Under the pieces are notes generated by a model, which worked only from the letters and a program-made list of their open reading frames with translations, was not told the origin of the DNA and made no database searches. From contig NZ_SODM01000001.1 of the NCBI RefSeq assembly GCF_004368785.1, positions 248,001 through 312,000 of the forward strand: a DNA stretch of 64,000 bases. The letters are read 5' to 3'. The DNA is from Flavobacterium sp. 270. GTDB lineage: Bacteria > Bacteroidota > Bacteroidia > Flavobacteriales > Flavobacteriaceae. A program made the position numbers and the translations under genes. Below are positions 52,499 through 60,618 of the stretch, in pieces. Numbering within the stretch: position 1 is the stretch's first letter; each line of letters starts with the position of its first letter.

Positions 52499-52792
52499 CT
52501 AATACGCACAGTTGAAAATGTGCCGACCTATCCTTGTTTCAACCATTTCTACTTCGCAACTTCCACCTGAAAGCTTGCAAATTTCAATGTCATTTATCTG
52601 TTTAGAAGCCGCTACGAAATCTATAAACTTAACATAAGAGATTTCACTCTCGAAATCTTCATTTCGCATTTTCAAATACTTTGAATATATAGCATCATAT
52701 ATGAGGTGGATATTTAATCTACTGTTCTCATTAAATATTGCTGTCTTTTGTACGCCTTTAAAAATATCATTCTGTAATTCCTCTATTTTCAT
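52499..52792 (-). CDS. Small hypothetical protein
   Basis: The 97-residue cytoplasmic protein (MKIEELQNDIFKGVQKTAIF...) has alternating helix and strand segments, with a cysteine pair in ICKLSGGSCEVEMVETRIG near residues 70-90 and a final FNCAY. No family is recognised. It lies convergent to the Crp/Fnr gene at a distance of about 100 bp and 131 bp from the VOC gene on the same strand. A role cannot be assigned. Confidence 0.45.
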   Translation of the reverse strand: MKIEELQNDIFKGVQKTAIFNENSRLNIHLIYDAIYSKYLKMRNEDFESEISYVKFIDFVAASKQINDIEICKLSGGSCEVEMVETRIGRHIFNCAY

Positions 52793-52923
52793 AATGATCA
52801 GTCTTATATAGCTGTAATAAAAATTATTGACTTTAAAATTTTAAGATCCAAAAACATAATTTAAAACTGTCCCATATTAAAGTACAGGACAGGAAAATTA
52901 GTCAAGGGTGTTTTATCTTTTAC

Positions 52924-53376
52924 TTATACTTTTTCTGCAAGATCCCAGATATATCCGAAAGGATCTTTAATTCTCGCTTTTAGATCACCCCAGAATTGCA
53001 TTTCTGGAACTGAAATAATTTCTGCTTCCTTCTCTTTTTTGATTTCTTCAATTAAAGCTTTTACATCATCAACATACAGATAAAAGACAAAAGACGGCAC
53101 ATTTCCGGAAGTTACAGGAGCAACTGCTTTAAAGTCCCAGTTTTCTTTATTTAGTACAAAATTGTTTCCGCGGTAGCGTATTCTTGCAAATAGTAAGTCT
53201 CCCGTTTTCTCATCCTCCAGCTCAGAGATGTTGACCATTTCAAGCACACCAGTGTAAAAATCTATTGCTTTGGCAACATCCGGCACGCTTAAAGTGGTTG
53301 TTAGCCAATTCAATCCAGGATGCGGATGCGCGCGGTGTTCCACATTTTGAAACCAGTTTAATTTATTGTTCTTCAT
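52924..53376 (-). CDS. VOC-family protein (glyoxalase/bleomycin-resistance fold)
   Basis: The 150-residue protein is one vicinal-oxygen-chelate domain: LNWLTTTLSVPDVAKAIDFYTGVLEM at the start, DDVKALIEEIKKEKEAEI in the middle and FGYIWDLAEKV at the end. The repeated beta-alpha-beta-beta-beta units fit a glyoxalase-like fold. Such proteins bind metal or small toxins and may isomerise or sequester them. It is downstream of a Crp/Fnr gene on the same strand, with a perfect FNR-type box between them. This suggests its expression is controlled by that regulator. Confidence 0.82.
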   Translation of the reverse strand: MKNNKLNWFQNVEHRAHPHPGLNWLTTTLSVPDVAKAIDFYTGVLEMVNISELEDEKTGDLLFARIRYRGNNFVLNKENWDFKAVAPVTSGNVPSFVFYLYVDDVKALIEEIKKEKEAEIISVPEMQFWGDLKARIKDPFGYIWDLAEKV

Positions 53377-53396
53377 ATCATTAATTGTTTAATGAT
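53377..53396 (-). promoter_or_regulatory. Palindrome at the VOC gene leader
   Basis: ATCATTAA (53377-53384) and TTAATGAT (53389-53396) form an 8-bp inverted repeat with a 4-base spacer, directly before the VOC start codon. It could be a second operator or a leader hairpin over the ribosome-binding site. Confidence 0.35.
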
Positions 53397-53427
53397 GCAA
53401 AGATCGGCTGTAATTCAAAAGTTTTTT

Positions 53428-53441
53428 TTGATGTAGATCAA
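53428..53441. promoter_or_regulatory. Perfect FNR-type box
   Basis: TTGATGTAGATCAA matches the E. coli FNR consensus TTGAT-N4-ATCAA exactly. Its centre is 58 bp upstream of the VOC start codon. It lies in the 70-bp gap between that gene and the Crp/Fnr gene, whose recognition helix is FNR-like. Confidence 0.65.
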
Positions 53442-53446
53442 AATCG

Positions 53447-54016
53447 TTACTGCCGGCGAATTCTGCTTAAAGTTTCCTGCGTCACACGCAGGAATGAAGC
53501 AATATGTCCCAGATTAATCCGTTGCAGCAGTCCTGGCTGCTGATTAATAAGAGTAATATAACGCTCTGGTGCACTTTCTGTATGAAGCGAAGTAATTCGG
53601 TCCTCAAGTATGACGCATAGTTCTTCCGCAATTTTTCTACCAATTAAGTTTAATTCCGGGTGCTTACCGTATAAGATTTCCAGATCATCAACGCCAAGGG
53701 CATACACCTCCGAGTCTTCCAGAAATTGAATATTTTCAGGAGAAGGTCTTCCTGTATACATAGGCATGATGGCTCCAAAAATCTGATTTTCTTCTCCGAA
53801 CCAGACATTTATTTCTTTTCCGTTCTTGTGAATGTAGGCTCTGAACACTCCTTTTTTTACAACAAAATAGCTGGTTAAGATCTGCCCTTCTTTTAGAAAA
53901 TGATCGTTTTTTTTCTTCAGAAATATTTTTATCTTTTCTTCAATATCTTTTTCGGCAGCCGGGCTCAGTGTCCCATATTTTTTTAGTTGCTGAATTAACG
54001 GATTTATATTGTTCAT
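53447..54016 (-). CDS. Crp/Fnr-family transcription regulator, FNR-like recognition helix
   Basis: The 189-residue protein has an N-terminal sensor barrel (about 20-120) and a C-terminal HTH with IASFLRVTQETLSRIRRQ. The E-T-L-S-R stretch equals the E-T-I-S-R of E. coli FNR, where Glu209, Ser212 and Arg213 contact TTGAT. A perfect TTGAT-N4-ATCAA box directly follows the gene. No cysteine cluster for an iron-sulfur cluster is visible in the N-terminus, so oxygen sensing by the FNR mechanism is unlikely and the signal is unknown. The gene is in the same orientation as the VOC gene, 70 bp apart. Confidence 0.85.
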   Translation of the reverse strand: MNNINPLIQQLKKYGTLSPAAEKDIEEKIKIFLKKKNDHFLKEGQILTSYFVVKKGVFRAYIHKNGKEINVWFGEENQIFGAIMPMYTGRPSPENIQFLEDSEVYALGVDDLEILYGKHPELNLIGRKIAEELCVILEDRITSLHTESAPERYITLINQQPGLLQRINLGHIASFLRVTQETLSRIRRQ

Positions 54017-54675
54017 GACTATTGATAACTATTGAAAAAGCAAACTTGCAATTAATTAAATGCAAAGCTATTATTTAAAGCTAAATTTATTAAATAGGAG
54101 CAGTATAAAAGTGGACTTGCTAACTTTTAAATCACAAAAGTTAAGGGAATTTTATAGATTTTCAGCTTCCTTCCATTTGTGACAGAATCGTGGCACGCGG
54201 TCATTATTATATATACAACTCAACATTGATATTTTCCTCCATTCAGAAGTTGTATAGTATCTTTACCGTTTATATAAAAATAAACTGCAACTTTTTAGGG
54301 TTGCAGTTTATTTGCTCTTTTTGCAGATATAAACCGAATACTTTAACAAAATGGCATACTAACTCTTTTTACTTTTTTCCAGAATAATTTGTTCTGCCTA
54401 AATTTCCAACTATTTGTTCTCTAAAATAAGCTTCATTTTTAGAAGTCCACTTACCTCGTTTTCCTCTTTCATTTTTTAATCGATTAAGATCCTCCGCTTT
54501 AAAGGAGGATTATTATGGTTTTACACCTCTCTTGCAAACCATATGATATACTTTTCAGTACGTAAAAGGCCATTAAAATATTAACTCAGATCAACAAAAA
54601 TTAAACAAAATTGCGCAGTAAGCTTTAATGCAATCAAATTTTCTCTTGTTTCTCAATAAACTTTAAGCTGCCTGT
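54017..54675. other. Intergenic region with two hairpins
   Basis: This 659-bp gap has no supportable gene. It contains a 14-bp stem terminator-like hairpin (54278-54291 with 54300-54313, core TAAACTGCAAC) and a smaller one (ATCCTCC/GGAGGAT near 54490-54511). Short frames here lack a signal or family pattern. Confidence 0.5.
54278..54313. terminator. Terminator-like hairpin
   Basis: AAATAAACTGCAAC (54278-54291) pairs perfectly with 54300-54313 around an 8-base loop. A/T runs flank both sides. No gene ends directly before it, so it may belong to a lost gene or an unseen small RNA. Confidence 0.5.
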
Positions 54676-57597
54676 TTATTGTTTAATAACAGCAGCAGAG
54701 CCGCTTTTGTCATTAAACTTAATGAAATAAACACCAGATGCCTGCTCAGAAATATTTACCTGCTGTCCCTTTCCTTGTTTTACTTTAATACCTAATGCAG
54801 AAATTACAGTCCATTCTAAATCTTTAGAAATATGGAATATTCCTGTTGATGGATTGGGGAAAATTTTAATTCCCTTTGATTCATCTGTCGGATTATCAAC
54901 TCCAAGATTGCAGTCATGAACCATGTAACTTATATCTTTAGTGTTATTACCGCCTGTATTGGTCACTGTTAACGAAACTTCTTTATCACCTTTAGAAGTA
55001 TACTTTACAGTATGAGGTCCAGCTCCTGTTGCCGTTGACGGCTGGGCGTCAGTACCAAAACTCCAATTATAAGTATCTACATTTCCTATAGAAACTGATG
55101 TAAAGCTCACTGCTGCATTAACACATCCCATTTGTGGATTCACCTCAAAATCTGCAGTTGGAGCCGTAATTGCCGATGTTAATATAAACTCCATTTTATT
55201 GATATTGATATCTGCTTCTTCAAAAAATAAAGTAATAACATGTACACCTTCTGTTAATGGAATATTAGTGATTGCAGCATTCTGCCAGTTCTGAAAACCA
55301 GTTGTATTTTGAATATTTACTGCACCCGATACATTAACTCCATCTACTTCTAAGTGTACTTTTCTATTATTATAAGGCGTCGAAATTCTTAGATTAATAG
55401 TATAATTTCCTGCAGTATTTACTTTTGCCGTGTATTTAAGCCATTCATTTTTGGCTACATAAGCGATATTAAATCCTCCTTCATTACAAGCCTCCGTTCC
55501 AACACCGTCACCCGGTCTGTAGGGAACATCTCCACCTCCATTACTGTCAAAAAATGCATTAGGTCCTACATCATAATTTTCTGCTTCAATAACACCGGGA
55601 ATTTGAGCCAACGTTCCCTGATATGGGCCGCTTGGCAGTGTTACTGCGTTATAAAAAGCTGTAAAGGTCCTGGTTCCTGATGCGGGCGCCTGAAATGTTT
55701 GATTAACAGTGCCGCCCTGACTCCAATGATCAAAATCATAGCGAATATTTCCAACATATTGCGGTGTGGGAGCATTTAATGTCTGTAGGGCAGCATTAGC
55801 AACTACTTGTTTTACAGAAGGAGCTGTTACAGCTTTCTGATTGAATTCAAGATTTAATAACGCTGGGGAACTTGTAGCGGTAATATCTACCAAATTTGGT
55901 TTTATATCTACAAAAGCAGAAGCTGTTAAACCATTACTGTCTGTAACTTTTACAGTAAATCTATACCACACATTTGGTGTTTTTTCGCCTTGATTTGACG
56001 CTGTAAACGTTCCTGATTTTACTCCTTGTGGACTGGCTCCCGGATGTGAATGTCCTGCTCCGGGAATATCTTCATGGAAAAGATCTATACTCCAAGAAAA
56101 AGCGCTGGCAGGAAGTACACCGTCTTCTGCATCATTGGCCGTTGCTTCAAAATTCACAAGATCCTCAGCATTCCATTTTAGAGTGGGCAAAGGTAAATTT
56201 ATGGCAACTGTTGGTTTATTACTAAAAGGCGTTACGGTTAATAAAGCCGGGTTGCTTGTTGTACTGCCTGCCGTGTTAGTAACTATAACGCGATAAGAAC
56301 CAGCATTTGCATTTGTGATAGAAGCAATAGTATAAGAAGCGGCATTTGCTCCAGCAATATTTACATTGTTGAACTGCCATTGATAACTCAGTCCTACACC
56401 GCTCGCACTAACATCAAACGTAACCGGTGAGGTTTCCATTATGGTTTGTGAAAGCGGATGATTGACAATCGTCGGAGCGGCCGTTTGAATATAATTAAGT
56501 TTAATTAAGGAGCCGTTATTTCCGTAAGCACAATAATAAATAAAACCATCATTTCCTAAAAACATACCCAGTGCCTGCTGCTGTGGTGCAGAGTAAAATT
56601 CTGTTGAAACCGGATCGGCAATGTTAGGATTAAAAGATCTTATTGCGTTTCTGACGAAGTCTTTAATGATAAATAATCCTTCAAGATTAGGATAACGAGA
56701 TGTATCCGGATTATACAATAGTCCATTTGTTAATGCATTTCCGATACTTCCTGTTGCGTAGGTAAAAATAGGGTTTGTAAAAAGATTGGTTTCAGTTTGT
56801 TTTCCATCACCGCCCTGAGGATGCCCCCATCCATAATTTCGAATAACTGGACTACTGATTTCATTAATCTCTTCCCAGGATGTTCCAACATCCAGAACAA
56901 ACAATTTATTTGCTTTAACATTAGCTACCAGTCTCCATGGATTTCTAAATCCATAAACCCAAATACTTTGTTTTTGTAATGAACCGCTTCCGTAAAAAGG
57001 ATTTCCGGGAGCAGGCAGTCCTTCTTCTGTAAGTCGGAGGATTTTACCTTTGTAAGTCTCTAAATCCTGAGAATTAGTATTCTGCTGGCTGTCTCCTACT
57101 GTAACATACAAATAGTTATTAAAGAATTTTAAATCGCCGCCATTATGAAATCCGCCGCCGATGGGCTCCAAAAGTAGAATTTCCTGTCTGCCGAGAACCT
57201 GATTCGCTGCATTAATCTGAATTCTTTCTATTCGATGTCGAATTACTCCTGCAATATTTACACTGTAAAATACATATACATAACCGTTAACGCTAAAATT
57301 AGGATGCAAGGTAAGACCTAAAAGCCCCTGCTCATTATCGGTAACGGTAGCAACTGTAAAAACAGTAGAGACGGTATTATTTTGATATACTTTAACAATT
57401 CCTGCTCTTTCTGCTATAAATATTCTTCCATCTGCGGATTGCTCCAGAGAAAGACCTTCTTTTATAACCGAACCTGGAGCTAGATTTTCAGTAATATACT
57501 GAGAGCTGGCGTGCCAGGAGATCAATACTAAAAAAGTGCTCAATAAAATTTGAAATCGTTGTGTTTTGCTCAATTTGGGATTGATTTTTCTTGTCAT
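54676..57597 (-). CDS. Secreted glucose/sorbosone dehydrogenase-like protein, multidomain, T9SS substrate
   Basis: The 973-residue protein has a signal peptide (about 1-32). Residues 35-370 form a GSDH beta-propeller (EQGLLGLTLHPNF, GGGFHNGGDLKF, KGKILRLTEEG, WEEINEI), probably a PQQ-dependent sugar or alcohol dehydrogenase. An Ig-like module follows at about 375-455 (NHPLSQTIMETSPVTFDVSASG). Then come a second Ig-like module to about 570 and a CBM6-like module at about 670-805 (PGVIEAENYDVGPNAF... EWLKYTAKVN). A PKD module spans about 815-895 and a type IX secretion sorting domain about 905-973 (IKIFPNPSTGIFHIS). It is exported to the cell surface, where it would act on plant or algal sugars. 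The PQQ ligand residues could not be confirmed. Confidence 0.85.
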   Translation of the reverse strand: MTRKINPKLSKTQRFQILLSTFLVLISWHASSQYITENLAPGSVIKEGLSLEQSADGRIFIAERAGIVKVYQNNTVSTVFTVATVTDNEQGLLGLTLHPNFSVNGYVYVFYSVNIAGVIRHRIERIQINAANQVLGRQEILLLEPIGGGFHNGGDLKFFNNYLYVTVGDSQQNTNSQDLETYKGKILRLTEEGLPAPGNPFYGSGSLQKQSIWVYGFRNPWRLVANVKANKLFVLDVGTSWEEINEISSPVIRNYGWGHPQGGDGKQTETNLFTNPIFTYATGSIGNALTNGLLYNPDTSRYPNLEGLFIIKDFVRNAIRSFNPNIADPVSTEFYSAPQQQALGMFLGNDGFIYYCAYGNNGSLIKLNYIQTAAPTIVNHPLSQTIMETSPVTFDVSASGVGLSYQWQFNNVNIAGANAASYTIASITNANAGSYRVIVTNTAGSTTSNPALLTVTPFSNKPTVAINLPLPTLKWNAEDLVNFEATANDAEDGVLPASAFSWSIDLFHEDIPGAGHSHPGASPQGVKSGTFTASNQGEKTPNVWYRFTVKVTDSNGLTASAFVDIKPNLVDITATSSPALLNLEFNQKAVTAPSVKQVVANAALQTLNAPTPQYVGNIRYDFDHWSQGGTVNQTFQAPASGTRTFTAFYNAVTLPSGPYQGTLAQIPGVIEAENYDVGPNAFFDSNGGGDVPYRPGDGVGTEACNEGGFNIAYVAKNEWLKYTAKVNTAGNYTINLRISTPYNNRKVHLEVDGVNVSGAVNIQNTTGFQNWQNAAITNIPLTEGVHVITLFFEEADININKMEFILTSAITAPTADFEVNPQMGCVNAAVSFTSVSIGNVDTYNWSFGTDAQPSTATGAGPHTVKYTSKGDKEVSLTVTNTGGNNTKDISYMVHDCNLGVDNPTDESKGIKIFPNPSTGIFHISKDLEWTVISALGIKVKQGKGQQVNISEQASGVYFIKFNDKSGSAAVIKQ

Positions 57598-58126
57598 AAT
57601 TTGTTTTTTAAATTTTTAAAGTGGCTTAAAAATTGTGCTTTTCTTTGTAAATATTGTAGGAGTATTTAGTATTATGAATAAATAATGGAATTATTTAACA
57701 CATAAAAGCTTAACAAATATAATTTAAAACCAATATTAAAGCGGTCACTGAAATAGAAAAAATCTATGTAACGATAATTTTAATCAATTCTAATAAGTAG
57801 TTATAGCAAAACCAAAAAATGTAAAGACCTTGTAAACTCTTTTTAGTTTAATATAAAATATGGAAGTAGATCTGCTCCTGCAGATTAAAAAAGGTAATTC
57901 CCAAGTCTAAAAGCTTTTTTAGAATTAACTATAGGAATTTTAATTGCTTAATGATTGGAATCTGGGTTAATAATTAGGAATAACCATTTCTATATCTTTA
58001 ATCTTACAGTGTAATGATGCCTCGGAATTACATCTTTCTCACTTTCAATTGAATTGTTATTTTTAAAACAAAAGATTTAGAAGTTTCTAAAATAAAAGAA
58101 TTGCTAAGCAAAAATGGAAAATCATG
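57598..58126. other. Intergenic region, nothing recognised
   Basis: This 529-bp AT-rich gap separates the secreted dehydrogenase start and the HxlR stop. It should contain the dehydrogenase promoter. No repeat, RNA or gene could be supported. Confidence 0.4.
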
Positions 58127-58546
58127 CTATTTTTTTTCTTTAGGAGCCATACTCTGATATGACAGGCAAGCTGATTTTGAAATTTGCTTAATTTTCGGAT
58201 CTTGTTTAATAGTATTCTCTAAAAATGACCGATTTGAATCACCCCATTGGTTCATGGCATCAATAACATGCATTAATGACCAGCCAATTTCTGTTAACGA
58301 ATATTCCACTTTAAGAGGTAATTCGGGATAAACTTTTTTCGTTACCATGCCATGTTCCTCCAGTTCTTTGAGCTGGACATTCAGTACTCTGCGAGTCGCT
58401 TCTGGCAGTAGTCGTAAGATTTCACTTGGACGCTTGATATCCATAGAAATTGCATTGAGTAATGCTGGTTTCCATTTTCCGTTCAATACTTCCCTGGTCA
58501 GATGCAGACCGCAATCTATGGTGAGAGGAATTTTTCTTTCGTACAT
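58127..58546 (-). CDS. HxlR-family transcription regulator
   Basis: The 139-residue winged-helix protein matches HxlR: GLHLTREVLNGKWKPALLNAI, then RPSEILRLLPEATRRVLNVQLKELEEHGMV, then PLKVEYSLTEIGWSL. Cys12 near the N-terminus is in the position of the redox- or electrophile-sensing Cys in related regulators. It is divergent from the old-yellow-enzyme gene. An 18-bp palindrome lies between them, so it likely represses both. Quinones or aldehydes are likely inducers, from related systems. Confidence 0.88.
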   Translation of the reverse strand: MYERKIPLTIDCGLHLTREVLNGKWKPALLNAISMDIKRPSEILRLLPEATRRVLNVQLKELEEHGMVTKKVYPELPLKVEYSLTEIGWSLMHVIDAMNQWGDSNRSFLENTIKQDPKIKQISKSACLSYQSMAPKEKK

Positions 58547-58594
58547 ATTTATTCTCTTTACACAAAATTAGTCATTTTATTGCTATTTCAATAC

Positions 58595-58612
58595 AGGGAT
58601 AAATTTATCCCT
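58595..58612. promoter_or_regulatory. HxlR operator palindrome (putative)
   Basis: AGGGATAAATTTATCCCT is a perfect 18-bp palindrome in the 137-bp gap between the divergent HxlR and OYE genes, 49 bp from the HxlR start and 72 bp from the OYE start. Its position suits a shared operator. Confidence 0.6.
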
Positions 58613-58683
58613 AAGCACTTAGTTTCACCCATATTGTGTCGAAACAATATATATTAGAGATTTGCAAAAAATAATGAAAAACA

Positions 58684-59805
58684 ATGAAAAATACTGCACA
58701 AATACTATTAGAAGAATACCAGTTAGGCGATTTAAAATTGAAAAACCGCATCGTTATGTCATCACTTACCAGAGGCCGTGCCGCTAATGAAGGTCTTGTA
58801 CCTACACCACTAATGGCTGAATACTATGCCCAGCGTGCTTCTGCAGGTTTAATTCTGAGTGAAGGAACATGGGTGAGTTCAAAATCTATTGGTTTTATTA
58901 ATGTTCCTGGTATATATACTCCTGAGCAAATAGAAGGATGGAAAATGGTAACTAAAGCCGTACATGACAAAGATGGTTTAATCTTCTCACAATTAGGGCA
59001 TATTGGCTCTGCATCACACCCCGATTTTTTTGATGGAGAACTACCTGTGGGGCCATCAGCCATCAATCCGCAAACACGCTCTTATACCCCTGAGGGTTTT
59101 AAAGACTCTCTAACGCCAAGAGAGTTTACTGTTCCTGAAATTAAGCAAACAATACAGGATTATAAAAAAACAGCCCAAAATGCTAAACTAGCTGGATTTG
59201 ATGGTATCGAAATACATGCACAGGCAGGTATGCTGATTCCACAATTTTTAAGTCTGGCGACTAATCAGCGTACTGATGAATACGGAGGCAGTATTGAAAA
59301 TCGTTCAAGGATTATATTTGAAATTCTGGACGCTGTTTTAGAAGTCTGGGAGAGTACTCGTGTTGCCATAAAGTTTACTCCGGCCGCTGTAAGCAACGTA
59401 GGTATCATGTCTGCTGATGAGCAAACTATACCTACATTCCAATACATTCTAAAAAAACTGAACGACTACAATTTAGCTTATTTGCATATCGTTGGACCTG
59501 CGGAAGACTTAAGCGGCACGGCAGTAGAAATATTGCAAGACAATTACTTCAGTCATTTTCGCAACAATTACAGCGGTAGACTGATGGTCAACTTAGGTTT
59601 TACACAGGAAAGCGCAAATGCAATTTTGAGTGATGGTACAGCTGATCTTGTTTCTTTCGGCGTTCCATTCATTGCCAATCCTGATTTGGCAGAACGATTC
59701 AAGTATAATTTACCATTATCGAATAGCAATCCTGCTACTTACTATGTCGATGGAGAGGATGGATACACCAACTATCCAACAGCCGGATCCATTAACAATC
59801 ACTAA
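58684..59805 (+). CDS. Old-yellow-enzyme family flavin oxidoreductase
   Basis: The 373-residue TIM-barrel flavoenzyme resembles NemA-type ene-reductases. The N-terminal KLKNRIVMSSLTRGRA is the FMN-binding start, QLGHIGSASHP is a conserved loop, and NQRTDEYGGSIENRSR is the family signature. The active-site pair is unusual. His178 is present (EIHAQAGMLIPQF), but the Asn or His expected three residues later is Ala181, with Gln180 beside it. It would reduce activated alkenes or nitro compounds with NAD(P)H; the changed residue may alter substrate binding. It is divergent from an HxlR regulator with a palindrome between. Confidence 0.85.
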   Translation: MKNTAQILLEEYQLGDLKLKNRIVMSSLTRGRAANEGLVPTPLMAEYYAQRASAGLILSEGTWVSSKSIGFINVPGIYTPEQIEGWKMVTKAVHDKDGLIFSQLGHIGSASHPDFFDGELPVGPSAINPQTRSYTPEGFKDSLTPREFTVPEIKQTIQDYKKTAQNAKLAGFDGIEIHAQAGMLIPQFLSLATNQRTDEYGGSIENRSRIIFEILDAVLEVWESTRVAIKFTPAAVSNVGIMSADEQTIPTFQYILKKLNDYNLAYLHIVGPAEDLSGTAVEILQDNYFSHFRNNYSGRLMVNLGFTQESANAILSDGTADLVSFGVPFIANPDLAERFKYNLPLSNSNPATYYVDGEDGYTNYPTAGSINNH

Positions 59806-60618
59806 AAGCAGTCAAAGAAAATTGAATACATTATAAAATATATGTTCCAACTTTGAATCATTAACGTAATGGACTTCATACTTTTTCACACAAAAAGTTT
59901 AGGCTAATTTTAAAAATTTCCTTGACTTTAAATATGAGATTATAAAAAAATAAGGGGCTAAAATGCCCCTTTAATTTTATCTGCATTTTTCGTTAGCATA
60001 TCCATTAAATCCCCGACAGTATTCAAGAAAAGACAATTCTACCTTCAGTACAACAATCTTTTCAAAACTCTATAATATTGTAGAATTGTATATTAATTTA
60101 CTGCCGTAAACCAATTAAATTTTTAAAATTTTCTTTAAATCTCAAACAGGGCATCTAAACCAAATTAGTAATGCCAAACAAAGACAGCCGCTACACATAA
60201 TAAGGCAATTTCTTCAGATCAACCTCCACTCTAGAATTTAAGCCGAACTAACATTGAAAATATTGACAAAATACATGATTGTTAATGTAAATAATTAATC
60301 ATGACAATAAATGTAGTATTTTTATTTACATTTGAAATATGTTAACATTTAACCATTATACTAACGATTACTAATTAAAATCGTTAAAACTTACGCCACT
60401 AACAACCAAAACCTCACAAAAAAAATCATGAATTTCATAAAACCAAGTCATTATACTTTTGCAAACCTGTTTAAAAAAGGGCTATTTCAATTCCTATTTT
60501 AGAATCTACAATCTTGCTTATTCCAAAAACAAATTACACAACAAGTGCATTTTATTTCTATTTCCCAAAAAATAGAATAGAACAATAATGCCTATTTTCG
60601 AAAAACCATAACCAATTA
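59806..60618. other. Intergenic region with OYE terminator
   Basis: This 813-bp gap has a terminator-like hairpin (AAGGGGC 59952-59958 with GCCCCTT 59965-59971) about 150 bp after the OYE gene. The rest is AT-rich without a supportable gene; the right end must carry the promoter of the barrel-protein gene. Confidence 0.5.
59952..59971. terminator. Terminator hairpin
   Basis: AAGGGGC pairs with GCCCCTT around a 6-base loop, flanked by A-rich and T-rich sequence. It likely ends the OYE transcript. Confidence 0.75.

Noticed and set aside
54190..54387. 65-codon frame in the gap before the secreted dehydrogenase
   Set aside because: It overlaps a perfect terminator-like hairpin, has no family pattern or clear ribosome-binding site, and its composition matches noncoding AT-rich DNA.
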